The notes below the pieces were generated by a model. The model worked only from the letters and a program-made list of their open reading frames with translations, was not told the DNA's origin and made no database searches. Positions 23,127 to 30,052 of a DNA stretch of 39,699 nt are shown here, in pieces; position 1 is the stretch's first letter, and the number at the start of each line of letters is the position of its first letter. The stretch is from a virus, in IMG/VR virus record IMGVR_UViG_3300046780_000176, positions 1 through 39,699 of that record; one strand, given 5' to 3'. The position numbers and the translations under genes are program-made.

Positions 23127-23750
23127 GTGCTGGACGGCGACAGCGTCCCGGCCGGTCAGCCGGACCCCTCGTTCGCGTGGCACGTTCCGTACACCGCGAG
23201 CGTCAACGCCAACCTCACGGGCGTTGGATCGGCTCCGATCACGTTCGCGAACGTTGCCGTCGGTGGCAACACGACGGCCGATTGTCTCGCGGGCGTCGCG
23301 AACGTGACCGCGCAGAACCCCGATCACGTCCTGTGCATGGTCGGGATCAACGACCACTTCAACCACGGCGGCACTCCGATTCCGCCCGCGACGTCAGCGG
23401 CCAACGTCGCCGCGTACATCGCAGGCGTAAAAGCTGTCCGGCCGACCTGCAGATTCCATTTTATCTCGGGACTCTGGTACCTGACCGAGAACTGGCCCGA
23501 CGGTGTCGGCTCGGACGACGCGGCCGTCAACGCAACGTTGAATGCGATGAAGGCGACGGTCCAGGCGACGGCCAACTGCGAATGGATGGACATCCGCACG
23601 CCGATCTATACCATCGATGCTCCGCTCTTGAACCCCGGCCACGCCGCCAACGGCATCATGACCCAGGCCGACGGGACGCACCCGAGCAAGCCAGCAGGGC
23701 AGGTTGTGATCAGCCATCGCGTGTGGAATTTGACCACGCTCGGCGTCTGA
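23127..23750 (+). CDS. SGNH/GDSL-type esterase
   Basis: A 207-residue hydrolase with all SGNH blocks: block I LDGDSVPAG (Ser6), block II NVAVGGNTT (Gly46), block III VGIND (Asn75) and block V ADGTHPS (Asp182, His185). Enzymes of this family deacetylate or de-esterify surface polysaccharides, a common activity of podovirus tail proteins. GTG 23127 begins within the first core strand, is only 2 nt from AGAAGG, and gives an unusually short N-terminus. The frame is open upstream to the TGA that ends the LamG-like gene, where only a CTG (23082) could serve as start. Readthrough of that UGA would yield a complete fused protein. Confidence 0.85.
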   Translation: MLDGDSVPAGQPDPSFAWHVPYTASVNANLTGVGSAPITFANVAVGGNTTADCLAGVANVTAQNPDHVLCMVGINDHFNHGGTPIPPATSAANVAAYIAGVKAVRPTCRFHFISGLWYLTENWPDGVGSDDAAVNATLNAMKATVQATANCEWMDIRTPIYTIDAPLLNPGHAANGIMTQADGTHPSKPAGQVVISHRVWNLTTLGV

Positions 23751-23763
23751 GCAACGAGCACTA

Positions 23764-25107
23764 ATGCCCCTACTCGAACGCATCCAACTCGATGGAAAGA
23801 TCGTCGACCGTGAGGACTTCAACCGCCTTCAGACGGCGATCGAGCGCGCGCTTCACAAGATCCAGACAGGCGTGAATTCAAACAGCCTCACGATCGACAA
23901 CTTCATCACCGGCGGGTCGGCGACGCCCGGGCCGGCCGGCGCGCGCGGCGTCGATGGGCGCGATGGTGAGGACGGCGACATGGGCCTGCAGGGCTTCCCC
24001 GGTCTCGCGGGTCTCGCGGGACGCGTGGGTCGCGACGGCATCGACGGCCAGGACGGCGACGACGTCAGCCCGGCGATCCCCGACGGCATCGGGATGTCAC
24101 GGGCGCAGTTTTGGATTTCCACGCCGGACGTGTCGGCACCCAACGGCGTCAATATGGGGGCGCTCGGCACGGGGCCGCTCCAGCAGACCGTGACGGCCGG
24201 CGTCGCCATCCCCAGCGTGTTCGCATGGCCGCTCGCGAATCGCGTGATGACCAGCTCGGGCACGACAACGGCGCCCCTTGGCAACGCCGCCTTTCAGTTC
24301 GACGTGTCCGGGACGCGCGTTCTATTCATGGGAGCTGGATCGTCGCAGTCGTGGGCGAATGTCGGCAACCTCGGTGATGCGAACACGGATCGGATAACGG
24401 CCTCGTGGGCGGCGAATCTATGGACGCTCAAGAGCGAGGCGACCGGCACCGGCACGGTGCGGTCGATGAAGATCGACGCCGGCACGGCGACGCTGACGCT
24501 GAATGCGTCCGCCGGGCTGACGTTCACGTCAACCAGCATCTCGATCACGAGCGAGAGCGGCGGCACCGGCCACAACCTGACGATCAACGGGAACAACAGC
24601 GACAGCCTTCTGTCCAGCTCGCAGTGGGACGCGGTCACGTTCCTCACAACTCACAATTCCAGCATCGTTGCGAACAACACGATGACGGTCACGGGGTCGC
24701 CGACCCTGGCCAGCGCGACGTCGCTCGTCGCGGATGCGGTGAAGCTATCAGCGGGGATCACGCTGACAGGCACGACCGCAGTCACCACCGCGACCGGATT
24801 AAATGCCGTGGTTGTACCGCGTCCAGGCATCGTCCTTGGCAATGCGGGCTCCGTCACGATCAGCTTCGCGGCATCGGTCTACATCGCCAATGCTCCACTG
24901 GCGGGCACGGGGATCATCATCACGAACGGCTATGCCCTTTGGGTCGACGCCGGCAGTGTTCGTATCGACGGCTCTGTCGCGCTCGGCGGCGGGGCGGCGG
25001 CAACGCTGGGCACAATCGGAGGCAGCGGGCCGACGGCCGCGGCGCAGGCGAAGTGGATCCCTCTCAACAGCGACGGAACGCAGTATTTCGTGGCTGCATG
25101 GTCATGA
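23764..25107 (+). CDS. Collagen-like tail fibre
   Basis: A 447-residue protein. An N-terminal helix (ERIQLDGKIVDREDFNRLQT, residues 5-24) probably attaches or trimerises the fibre. Residues 56-100 are 15 uninterrupted Gly-X-Y triplets (GPAGARGVDGRDGEDGDMGL and on), forming a collagen-like triple helix. The rest is a Thr/Ser/Gly-rich beta repeat region typical of fibre shafts (TLTLNASAGLTFTSTSISIT; DSLLSSSQWDAVTF), ending in WIPLNSDGTQYFVAAWS. It would be the extended host-binding fibre acting with the LamG-like and SGNH proteins. No S74 chaperone follows it. Confidence 0.85.
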   Translation: MPLLERIQLDGKIVDREDFNRLQTAIERALHKIQTGVNSNSLTIDNFITGGSATPGPAGARGVDGRDGEDGDMGLQGFPGLAGLAGRVGRDGIDGQDGDDVSPAIPDGIGMSRAQFWISTPDVSAPNGVNMGALGTGPLQQTVTAGVAIPSVFAWPLANRVMTSSGTTTAPLGNAAFQFDVSGTRVLFMGAGSSQSWANVGNLGDANTDRITASWAANLWTLKSEATGTGTVRSMKIDAGTATLTLNASAGLTFTSTSISITSESGGTGHNLTINGNNSDSLLSSSQWDAVTFLTTHNSSIVANNTMTVTGSPTLASATSLVADAVKLSAGITLTGTTAVTTATGLNAVVVPRPGIVLGNAGSVTISFAASVYIANAPLAGTGIIITNGYALWVDAGSVRIDGSVALGGGAAATLGTIGGSGPTAAAQAKWIPLNSDGTQYFVAAWS

Positions 25108-25117
25108 GGTGCCAGCA

Positions 25118-25498
25118 ATGAAATTCGGGATCACGAAGTTCGAGAAGTTCGCGTTGACGTCACACCTCGTCGGCCTGCCATCGCCCAATCCAGAGTACGC
25201 CCGGAAGCGCCTGCGAACCTGGGACGAACTCGGCGTCACCGCCCTGGCCGACGCGCTGGCGACGGGTGCCGCCGGATTCGGGATGCAGATCCAGGCGTCC
25301 GACTGGGCCGACGGAAAAACGCACGTCCTCATCGACATCAACGAAGACGTGATGGTGCACCTGATCGGCGCGCTCGGCGGGCAACTCTCGGGCCTCTGGT
25401 CGGACGTGCTGACGCGGCTCCATGAACGGCTGGAGCGACTACGAGACAAGACGTACGAACTTCCGCGCGAGCTGCGCACCGAAACGGTAACGGAGTAA
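25118..25498 (+). CDS. Unrecognised 126-residue protein
   Basis: ATG 25118 is preferred over starts further up the open frame (to 24803) because those overlap the fibre gene. The N-terminus reads MKFGITKFEKFALTSHLVGL, a central segment HVLIDINEDVMVHLIGALG may be a beta-alpha unit, and the C-terminus is a charged helix (LTRLHERLERLRDKTYELPR). The function is unknown; it sits in the fibre locus and might be a fibre chaperone or accessory protein. Confidence 0.65.
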   Translation: MKFGITKFEKFALTSHLVGLPSPNPEYARKRLRTWDELGVTALADALATGAAGFGMQIQASDWADGKTHVLIDINEDVMVHLIGALGGQLSGLWSDVLTRLHERLERLRDKTYELPRELRTETVTE

Positions 25499-25510
25499 CG
25501 GAGGGCTATC

Positions 25511-25843
25511 ATGGGACTTCCCGCACGAATCTTCGGCCCGGCGCTTGTGGCGACGGGACCGGCCACCGTTTTCACCGCCGCCGCCAACGAGCGCGTGCGG
25601 CAGATCTACATATGGGTCTCGAACCCGACGGCGTCAGCCGTGAACTTCACCGCCTCGATCGGCGCCGACGCCGCGGGCACGCGCATCATCGGCACCAACG
25701 CCACCGTCGGAAACATCCCGGCGAACAGCACGCAGCAATTCGGGCCGTTCGTGATGCATCCGTCGGAGATCCTGACCGTCTCGGCGAGCACCAACAACGT
25801 CCTCAACGCCAGCGGCTATGGAGATCGGAACCTGGTTTCGTAG
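25511..25843 (+). CDS. Small beta-rich protein, possible virion component
   Basis: A 110-residue protein starting at ATG 25511 behind GGAGGG. The sequence has alternating strands (ATVFTAAANERVRQIYIWVS, NPTASAVNFTASIG; HPSEILTVSASTNNVLN) of the type found in small phage beta-sandwich proteins that respond to boundary or interface contacts. It is likely a surface or fibre-associated protein by location. No family is named. Confidence 0.68.
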   Translation: MGLPARIFGPALVATGPATVFTAAANERVRQIYIWVSNPTASAVNFTASIGADAAGTRIIGTNATVGNIPANSTQQFGPFVMHPSEILTVSASTNNVLNASGYGDRNLVS

Positions 25844-25850
25844 TTCACCG

Positions 25851-26126
25851 ATGTCTGATGACCTACGCCCCAAGTCAAACCTGCTCGCGATCATCGGCTG
25901 TCTTGCCGGGGTCGCGGGCATTGCTTGGGGCATCGCGCGATGGGCAGCGACCACGCCGACGCGCGAAGAATTCAACGCCAGCCGTGACGAGATCGTTCGC
26001 GTCCGATTGGAGCTTCCCGTCATGAACGCGAGGATCGAACGCGTGGATCAGTCGCAACAGCGCGTCGAGAAGGCGATCGAGCGCATCGAAAACAAGCAGG
26101 ACGAGGCGTCGAGAAAACGCCGGTGA
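25851..26126 (+). CDS. Membrane-anchored coiled-coil protein, candidate inner spanin
   Basis: ATG 25851 gives 91 residues; an in-frame ATG at 25818 exists inside the previous gene. Residues 11-30 (LLAIIGCLAGVAGIAWGIAR) form one membrane segment, followed by a charged coiled coil (REEFNASRDEIVRVRLEL, then ARIERVDQSQQRVEKAIERI). One N-terminal transmembrane helix plus a periplasmic coil is the plan of Rz-type inner spanins, and a proline-rich lipoprotein (26671) lies three genes on. The alternative is a membrane-bound accessory of the lysis cassette. No catalytic motif is present. Confidence 0.6.
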   Translation: MSDDLRPKSNLLAIIGCLAGVAGIAWGIARWAATTPTREEFNASRDEIVRVRLELPVMNARIERVDQSQQRVEKAIERIENKQDEASRKRR

Positions 26127-26132
26127 AGGATC

Positions 26133-26465
26133 GTGGAAGATGAAACGGATGGCTCTCGCGGTGGGGGCTCTTTCGACCACAACGACCTCAAGGCCGTCGG
26201 AGACGCGCTCAAAGACGCCGGCCGTGGACTTATTGGCTTTGGAGCGGACTATCCGTACCTTGACGCGGCTGAGCGCGAAGTACGCCTCCAGCGGGTCGGG
26301 AGAATCCTCGCGCTAATGAACGCCGTGTGGCCACAGATGGACGCGGCGATCAAGGCGGACGCGCGTGCGCCGATCGCGAACCACGAACGGGACGCGCGGA
26401 ACTATCACATCGACCGGCTGTTCAAGCTGTTCGAGAACGTCACGAAAAAAGGGGACGCAACATGA
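26133..26465 (+). CDS. Unrecognised 110-residue protein of the lysis cassette
   Basis: It starts at GTG 26133 behind GAAGGA. The body is mostly helical and charged (HNDLKAVGDALKDAGRGLIG; DAAEREVRLQRVGRILALM; ARNYHIDRLFKLFENVTKKG). There is no membrane segment or signal. The stop overlaps the holin start as ATGA. It may modulate holin timing or be an unrelated passenger; the sequence does not decide. Confidence 0.6.
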   Translation: MEDETDGSRGGGSFDHNDLKAVGDALKDAGRGLIGFGADYPYLDAAEREVRLQRVGRILALMNAVWPQMDAAIKADARAPIANHERDARNYHIDRLFKLFENVTKKGDAT

Positions 26466-26674
26466 ACCAAACTGTCATCGGCTGGCTGGCTGTTCTGGGC
26501 GCGGGCGCCACCGCTGCGGGTGGGACGCTCGCCGCAGGGCCGCTCAACAAACAGACCGTGATCATCGCGTCGATGGCGTTCCTGGCCGCGTGCGGGTCAG
26601 CGGCGCGAGCGCTCTACAACACGAAGCCTGGGGACGCGATCCCGCCGGCGCAGAAGAAGGACGGCGCCGCGTGA
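26462..26674 (+). CDS. Holin, two transmembrane segments
   Basis: A 70-residue protein starting at ATG 26462 behind AAAAGGGGA. It has two membrane helices, residues 5-26 (VIGWLAVLGAGATAAGGTLA) and 32-52 (VIIASMAFLAACGSAARALY), and a short charged C-terminus (KPGDAIPPAQKKDGAA). Small two-helix proteins directly ahead of spanin and endolysin genes are class II-type holins that permeabilise the inner membrane at the end of infection. It overlaps both neighbours by 4 nt, so translation is probably coupled through the cassette. Confidence 0.75.
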   Translation: MNQTVIGWLAVLGAGATAAGGTLAAGPLNKQTVIIASMAFLAACGSAARALYNTKPGDAIPPAQKKDGAA

Positions 26675-26865
26675 AAGCCGCCGCGATCGCCACCGCCGTG
26701 ACGCTGCTGGGGCTGGCCGCGATCTTCGCGAGTTGCGGCCACGGCACGCCGCCCGATCCGAACGACCCGACGGCGCCGCCGCCGTCCGTGATGCTGCCAC
26801 GGGACCCGCTGGCGCCACCGTTCACACCTTTCTATCAACGCACCGACGGAGGAATGAAATCATGA
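26671..26865 (+). CDS. Proline-rich small lipoprotein, candidate outer spanin (Rz1-like)
   Basis: A 64-residue protein starting at GTG 26671 in a GTGA overlap. It has a signal-type hydrophobic N-terminus (AAIATAVTLLGLAAIFASC) with Cys22 as probable lipidation site, though the lipobox (FASC) is not ideal. It continues with 11 or more prolines in about 40 residues (GTPPDPNDPTAPPPSVMLP). Very short, proline-rich lipoproteins are the hallmark of Rz1-type outer spanins, which join the outer membrane to the inner spanin. The putative partner is at 25851. If right, the host is Gram-negative. Confidence 0.62.
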   Translation: MKAAAIATAVTLLGLAAIFASCGHGTPPDPNDPTAPPPSVMLPRDPLAPPFTPFYQRTDGGMKS

Positions 26866-27167
26866 GAACCATCGCCGCTCTCCTGCTCGCCGCCACGCTG
26901 GCGCTATCCTGCTCCCACGTCGTTCCGATCGTGAAGGACTGCGGCGCGCAGACCGTCGCGGGATTGATCGACGACGTCAACACCGCGCTCTCGACCGGGG
27001 ATTATGTCGCCGAGATGGCGAAGCTCGTCGGCAACTTCGGCGAGTGCGCGATCGTCGCCGCGGTCAAAGAGGTCGCGAACAAGGCCAGCGTCCGCGGCCA
27101 GGTCGATGACCTCGAGGCTCTCAAGGCGCAGCGCGCGCGGGCGTGGCTGGCGGATCACGGCGGATGA
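26862..27167 (+). CDS. Small lipoprotein of the lysis cassette
   Basis: A 101-residue protein starting at ATG 26862 (ATGA overlap) behind GGAGGAATG. Residues 1-17 are a lipoprotein signal (IAALLLAATLALSC, Cys17). The mature part is helical (QTVAGLIDDVNTALSTGDYV; CAIVAAVKEVANKASVRGQV) with two further cysteines (Cys27 and one near residue 63) that could form a disulfide outside the cytoplasm. It might be a second spanin-like or an exclusion lipoprotein. No family is recognised. Confidence 0.68.
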   Translation: MRTIAALLLAATLALSCSHVVPIVKDCGAQTVAGLIDDVNTALSTGDYVAEMAKLVGNFGECAIVAAVKEVANKASVRGQVDDLEALKAQRARAWLADHGG

Positions 27168-27853
27168 CACAGATCGCCGTCGTCAATCGTTCGGGCCTTG
27201 CGGACGCAGACGTCGCGCTGATGTGCGACGCCTGCGATCAGCAAGTCACCGAGGCCGCGCAGGCCTGGGGCGTGACGCCGACGCCGGTCGTCTTCTACGC
27301 CGGCGCGGACGGCCTCCCCGCGGTCGAGTGCCGGATCATGCTGATCGTCGACTCGCTGGACATGCCAGGGGCGCTTGGCGTGCACATGGACGACATCGGC
27401 GCGATCCACGGGTTCGTGCTCAACCAGGGCCCCGTCGACACGTGCGTGACGCTGTCGCACGAGTGCCTGGAGATGCTCGTCGACCCGACGTGTACCGGAT
27501 GGCGGTCGCTGGGCGGCGGGCGAGACATCGCGCTCGAGGCGTGCGACCCCGTGCAGGCGGACAGCTATGCGCAGCGGGCGACCGTGGGCGAGCTCGCGCG
27601 CGACATGTGGCTGTCTAACTACGTCCTACCCCGGTACTTCGACCCGGCCGGCGTGGGTGGGTTCGACCGCATGGGCAAGCTCGACGCGCCGCTGTCGATG
27701 AGCCCCGGCGGCTATCAGATCGTCCGGGAGAAGACAGGCGACGTCGTCAACATCTTCGCCCGCACGCGCATCGGTGACACGGCGGGGCGGCTCAACGTCG
27801 CGGCGAAAGTGTTGCGGCCAGGGTCGCGGACGCTTCGGAGGCTTCGAGGATGA
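27164..27853 (+). CDS. Putative metallopeptidase-like protein (SHExxE motif)
   Basis: A 229-residue protein starting at ATG 27164 in an ATGA overlap. Residues 97-108 read TLSHECLEMLVDP; His99, Glu100, Glu103 and Asp107 lie on one helix and could bind zinc. The pattern recalls small phage or bacterial proteins with a S-H-E-x-x-E-x-x-x-D-P signature of unproven activity. The N-terminal 90 residues look like an alpha/beta fold. It sits just before the endolysin, so it might cleave wall peptides or act on host surface proteins. The canonical HExxH is absent, so activity is uncertain. Confidence 0.6.
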   Translation: MTQIAVVNRSGLADADVALMCDACDQQVTEAAQAWGVTPTPVVFYAGADGLPAVECRIMLIVDSLDMPGALGVHMDDIGAIHGFVLNQGPVDTCVTLSHECLEMLVDPTCTGWRSLGGGRDIALEACDPVQADSYAQRATVGELARDMWLSNYVLPRYFDPAGVGGFDRMGKLDAPLSMSPGGYQIVREKTGDVVNIFARTRIGDTAGRLNVAAKVLRPGSRTLRRLRG

Positions 27854-28299
27854 GCCTCCCCGACGGTCGACATTTCACGCCAGCGGATTTCGCCTGCCGA
27901 GATAAAGATCGGACGCCGTATCCGGAAGAGTGGGCGGACCGCTGGGCGCTGATCGTCGACCTCTGCGACGCGATCCGCGACCTCTGGGGCGGGCCGCTGA
28001 TCGTGCAGAGCGGATACCGGACGCCGGCCCACAACGCAGAGCTGATCATCGCTGACGCGGGGAAGGGCGCGCACGGCGTCGCGTCCTCGAGCCAGCATGT
28101 CGAGGGGAACGCCGCCGACCTCAGGACGAGCCGCGGGGCGTTCGACGTGCCGCACCTCTATCGCGTCGTGATCACGGCGTACGAGGATGGGAAGCTCTCA
28201 GGGCTCGGCGGGCTTGGGCTCTATCCCGTGAGCGGCTGGGTCCACGTGGACGTGTTCAAGGCCCCGGACGGCCATCTTCGGCGCTGGACCGGCCTGTAA
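27850..28299 (+). CDS. Endolysin: M15-type peptidase
   Basis: A 149-residue enzyme of the peptidase M15 type that cuts peptide bonds in peptidoglycan stems. The motif SQHVEGNAADL (Ser81, His83, Asp90) matches SxHxxGxAxD, and the third zinc ligand is His132 in GWVHVDV; IVQSGYRTPAHNAEL is the conserved substrate-side strand. There is no signal peptide, so release through the holin is required. It starts at ATG 27850 (ATGA overlap). The length fits a single-domain endolysin without a wall-binding domain, which is usual for phages of Gram-negative hosts. Confidence 0.9.
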   Translation: MSLPDGRHFTPADFACRDKDRTPYPEEWADRWALIVDLCDAIRDLWGGPLIVQSGYRTPAHNAELIIADAGKGAHGVASSSQHVEGNAADLRTSRGAFDVPHLYRVVITAYEDGKLSGLGGLGLYPVSGWVHVDVFKAPDGHLRRWTGL

Positions 28300-28745
28300 T
28301 GCGAGCGCCCAATAAACATCCAGATCCGCGAAGGTTGGCGCAACCGCCTCTGTGCCCGAAGCACGGCACGCCAAAGAGCTACAGAATAGAAGCGAAGCGC
28401 GGCGCGAACCACAACGCTACTGACGGCGTCAGGATTGGCATGGGGTGGCGATGCAAGAAGTGTCACGCCGACAGGGAGATGTCGCGCAAAATGAAGATCA
28501 AGTTCGGGACGACATGGGAGGACTGGTCCCGAATGGCGTCCTTGCAGAAGGGGGCCTGCGCGATTTGCAAACGTGTTCCAAGCGGCGACGGGCGGGACTT
28601 GCTGCATCTAGATCATGATCACCAGACCGGCCGACCGCGGGCGCTGCTATGTCGCAGCTGCAACTTCGGGATCGGATTTCTGGGTGACAGGATCGAAGAT
28701 CTGCTGTCGGCCATTGAGTACCTGCGGCGCTGGACTGGAACGTGA
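28299..28745 (+). CDS. Endonuclease VII-like HNH nuclease
   Basis: A 148-residue His-Me-finger nuclease resembling recombination endonuclease VII: zinc cysteines ACAICKR (87, 90) and LLCRSCN (118, 121), and the catalytic LHLDHDHQTG (residues 103-111) followed by RALLC. An N-terminal CPKHG and WRCKKCHADRE may form a second zinc site. Members either resolve branched DNA before packaging or move as free-standing homing-type genes. Its placement after the endolysin, outside the recombination genes at 33-35 kb, and an AT-richer 5' part fit an inserted gene. ATG 28299 overlaps the previous TAA (TAATG). Confidence 0.87.
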   Translation: MRAPNKHPDPRRLAQPPLCPKHGTPKSYRIEAKRGANHNATDGVRIGMGWRCKKCHADREMSRKMKIKFGTTWEDWSRMASLQKGACAICKRVPSGDGRDLLHLDHDHQTGRPRALLCRSCNFGIGFLGDRIEDLLSAIEYLRRWTGT

Positions 28746-28746
28746 C

Positions 28747-28947
28747 GTGTCCGGCGACGACACGCCGGACGAAGGTCTCGAACTGCTCGCCGGCTACGAG
28801 CCTGGCTTTCGCATCGGGTATCGCATCGGGATGGCCCGTGCGCTCGAATGCTTCCAACGGGCCCTGATCGAAAGCGGGACTGAGGTTGGGGCGGCATACC
28901 TGCTCGCCGAGAGGTTGCGGCGCTGGATCGCCGCCAACGGGGGCTAG
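28747..28947 (+). CDS. Unrecognised 66-residue protein
   Basis: The start is probably GTG 28747, directly after the endonuclease stop; the open frame continues upstream inside that gene. The product is acidic at first (SGDDTPDEGLELLAGYEPGF), then helical (RIGMARALECFQRALIESGT, YLLAERLRRWIAANGG). It is the last plus-strand gene before convergent transcription. Its TAG shares the palindromic CTAG at 28944-28947 with the stop of the minus-strand operon. Confidence 0.55.
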   Translation: MSGDDTPDEGLELLAGYEPGFRIGYRIGMARALECFQRALIESGTEVGAAYLLAERLRRWIAANGG

Positions 28948-29135
28948 CGCGTCCGATCTAGCAGCTCCCGCGCGCCCGCCAGCGTCTTGAGCACGGACTT
29001 TCGCGTGTCGTCCCACGGCTGATCTTTGACCTGTTCCCAGAGGTCGCGAAGCGTGCCCTCCAGCTCGGCAACCATGGCGAACGCTTCGGCACCGTCTCCG
29101 ATGTATTGGAGCGTCTGGCGGTTCGGGACGCTCAC
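28944..29135 (-). CDS. Unrecognised 63-residue protein, minus-strand operon gene 5
   Basis: It starts at GTG 29135 in a GTGA overlap with the gene upstream. It is mainly one amphipathic helical protein (YIGDGAEAFAMVAELEGTLR, DLWEQVKDQPWDDTRKSVLK). The reading ends in a CTAG shared with the converging gene's stop, so the two transcripts are antisense at their ends. No function is recognised. Confidence 0.6.
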   Translation of the reverse strand: MSVPNRQTLQYIGDGAEAFAMVAELEGTLRDLWEQVKDQPWDDTRKSVLKTLAGARELLDRTR

Positions 29136-29326
29136 GTGAAGTACGACCACCCGTCGGGAACTAGGACCAGCTCGATCGCGTAACAGTCGCGCACGGACTC
29201 GCGGATCAGGCTCGACAGGTCGCAAGCGCGTTCCTTCGCCGCCCGCTCTGTCTCGGCGTCCACGACGACGACGTTCGTGAGCTGCGCCATCCCGCCGCCC
29301 TGACCGACGACAACGAGATACCTCAC
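29132..29326 (-). CDS. Unrecognised 64-residue protein, minus-strand operon gene 4
   Basis: Start GTG 29326 gives a GTGA overlap with the preceding gene's stop; an internal ATG 29290 is an alternative. The protein has a beta start (RYLVVVGQGGGMAQLTNVVV), an acidic helix (DAETERAAKERACDLSSLIR) and a strand (AIELVLVPDGWSYFT), a compact alpha/beta layout. The function is unknown. Confidence 0.58.
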   Translation of the reverse strand: MRYLVVVGQGGGMAQLTNVVVVDAETERAAKERACDLSSLIRESVRDCYAIELVLVPDGWSYFT

Positions 29327-29529
29327 GCTGCCTCGTCCACGTCCGTCGCCAGCAGCCGCCGTGCCTGTTCCACCGTGATGAGCGGCATGTATTCGCCCGC
29401 CAGCCCTGACATCAGGCCCACGCGGCGCCACGGGGAGACGTCGTTGGCGGGCAGCGGCTCCAGGCGAACCACGTCGGCGCCGTTCGGCGCGGCGGCTTCG
29501 TCGATCACGATGTGCAGGTTGCGGTCCAT
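29323..29529 (-). CDS. Unrecognised 68-residue protein, minus-strand operon gene 3
   Basis: ATG 29529 is preferred because GAAAGGGGAAG precedes it at good spacing; a GTG at 29532 is directly before it. The sequence (LHIVIDEAAAPNGADVVRLE, PLPANDVSPWRRVGLMSGLA, YMPLITVEQARRLLATD) suggests a short alpha/beta protein. Coupled to gene 4 by overlap. The function is unknown. Confidence 0.62.
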   Translation of the reverse strand: MDRNLHIVIDEAAAPNGADVVRLEPLPANDVSPWRRVGLMSGLAGEYMPLITVEQARRLLATDVDEAA

Positions 29530-29560
29530 CACTTCCCCTTTCTGGCATCTTTCAAGCGCT

Positions 29561-29662
29561 TCACCTTTTCTTTAGCAGCGGGGCGAGCACCGGGCGCACG
29601 TTCCCGGCCCGGTCTTCTTCGAGGATGACGTGTCCCCGGGCGTTGTCATTGTGGTGGTTCAT
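29561..29662 (-). CDS. 33-residue microprotein, minus-strand operon gene 2
   Basis: Starts at ATG 29662 with AAGGAA seven to eight bases upstream and ends at TGA 29561-29563. It reads MNHHNDNARGHVILEEDRAG, then NVRPVLAPLLKKR: His-rich at the start and basic at the end. A good ribosome site and a fitting position between two same-strand genes support it, but a protein this short could be chance. Confidence 0.45.
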   Translation of the reverse strand: MNHHNDNARGHVILEEDRAGNVRPVLAPLLKKR

Positions 29663-29675
29663 GGCGGATTCCTTC

Positions 29676-29861
29676 CTACGCGTCGGCCTCCTGCGGCTGT
29701 TTTGATCCGCCGGCTGCCGCTCGGCAAACCATGCGCACCCAGGCGCTCAGTGAAAGGCCCTTCGCTTTCGCCGTCGCGGTCCAGCGCGCCAGCTCGGCGG
29801 GGTCTTCGATCAGGTTGAGGCGTCCTGGCGTCTCGCCCTTCTTGCGGCGTGGGTCCGGCAT
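29676..29861 (-). CDS. Ribbon-helix-helix-like regulator, minus-strand operon gene 1
   Basis: The 61-residue form starts at ATG 29861; GTG 29879 is an alternative. A basic strand-like start (PDPRRKKGETPGRLNLIED) is followed by helix-turn-helix residues (LARWTATAKAKGLSLSAWVR, MVCRAAAG). The G-x-S-L-S-x-W-V-R ending is typical of small Arc/CopG or toxin-antitoxin type ribbon-helix-helix proteins that bind DNA as dimers. ATG 29861 lies only 7 nt after a -10-like TACCGT, so the message may be leaderless. It probably represses its own promoter and perhaps the divergent early genes. Confidence 0.62.
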   Translation of the reverse strand: MPDPRRKKGETPGRLNLIEDPAELARWTATAKAKGLSLSAWVRMVCRAAAGGSKQPQEADA

Positions 29862-29868
29862 GACCAAG

Positions 29869-29898
29869 ACGGTAGACACGGAACCGGCGCATGGTCAA
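29869..29898 (-). promoter_or_regulatory. Candidate promoter of the minus-strand operon
   Basis: On the minus strand TTGACC (29898-29893) and TACCGT (29874-29869) are separated by 18 nt, close to the bacterial vegetative consensus TTGACA-N17-TATAAT. The ATG at 29861 follows the -10 element by 7 nt, the spacing expected for a leaderless transcript. It faces away from the early genes starting at 30105. Confidence 0.5.
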
Positions 29899-29978
29899 CG
29901 ACAAACGCACGTAGCGACCATGTAAATCAGACGTATAACAGGCGTGGCGGGTGCGTAACGGATTGCGCGGTGATTACC

Positions 29979-29997
29979 GCGGACTTACGTGTTACGT
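29979..29997 (+). repeat. Direct repeat in the control region, copy A
   Basis: GCGGACTTACGTGTTACGT. It shares 16 of 19 positions with copy B at 30053-30071, 74 bp away, close to seven helical turns. It contains two of the TTACG pentamers and is a probable operator. Confidence 0.6.
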
Positions 29998-30052
29998 GCG
30001 TAAGACACCGCGCAGTCTGACGTAACGCATACATACTCGACCCAATGGTTAC

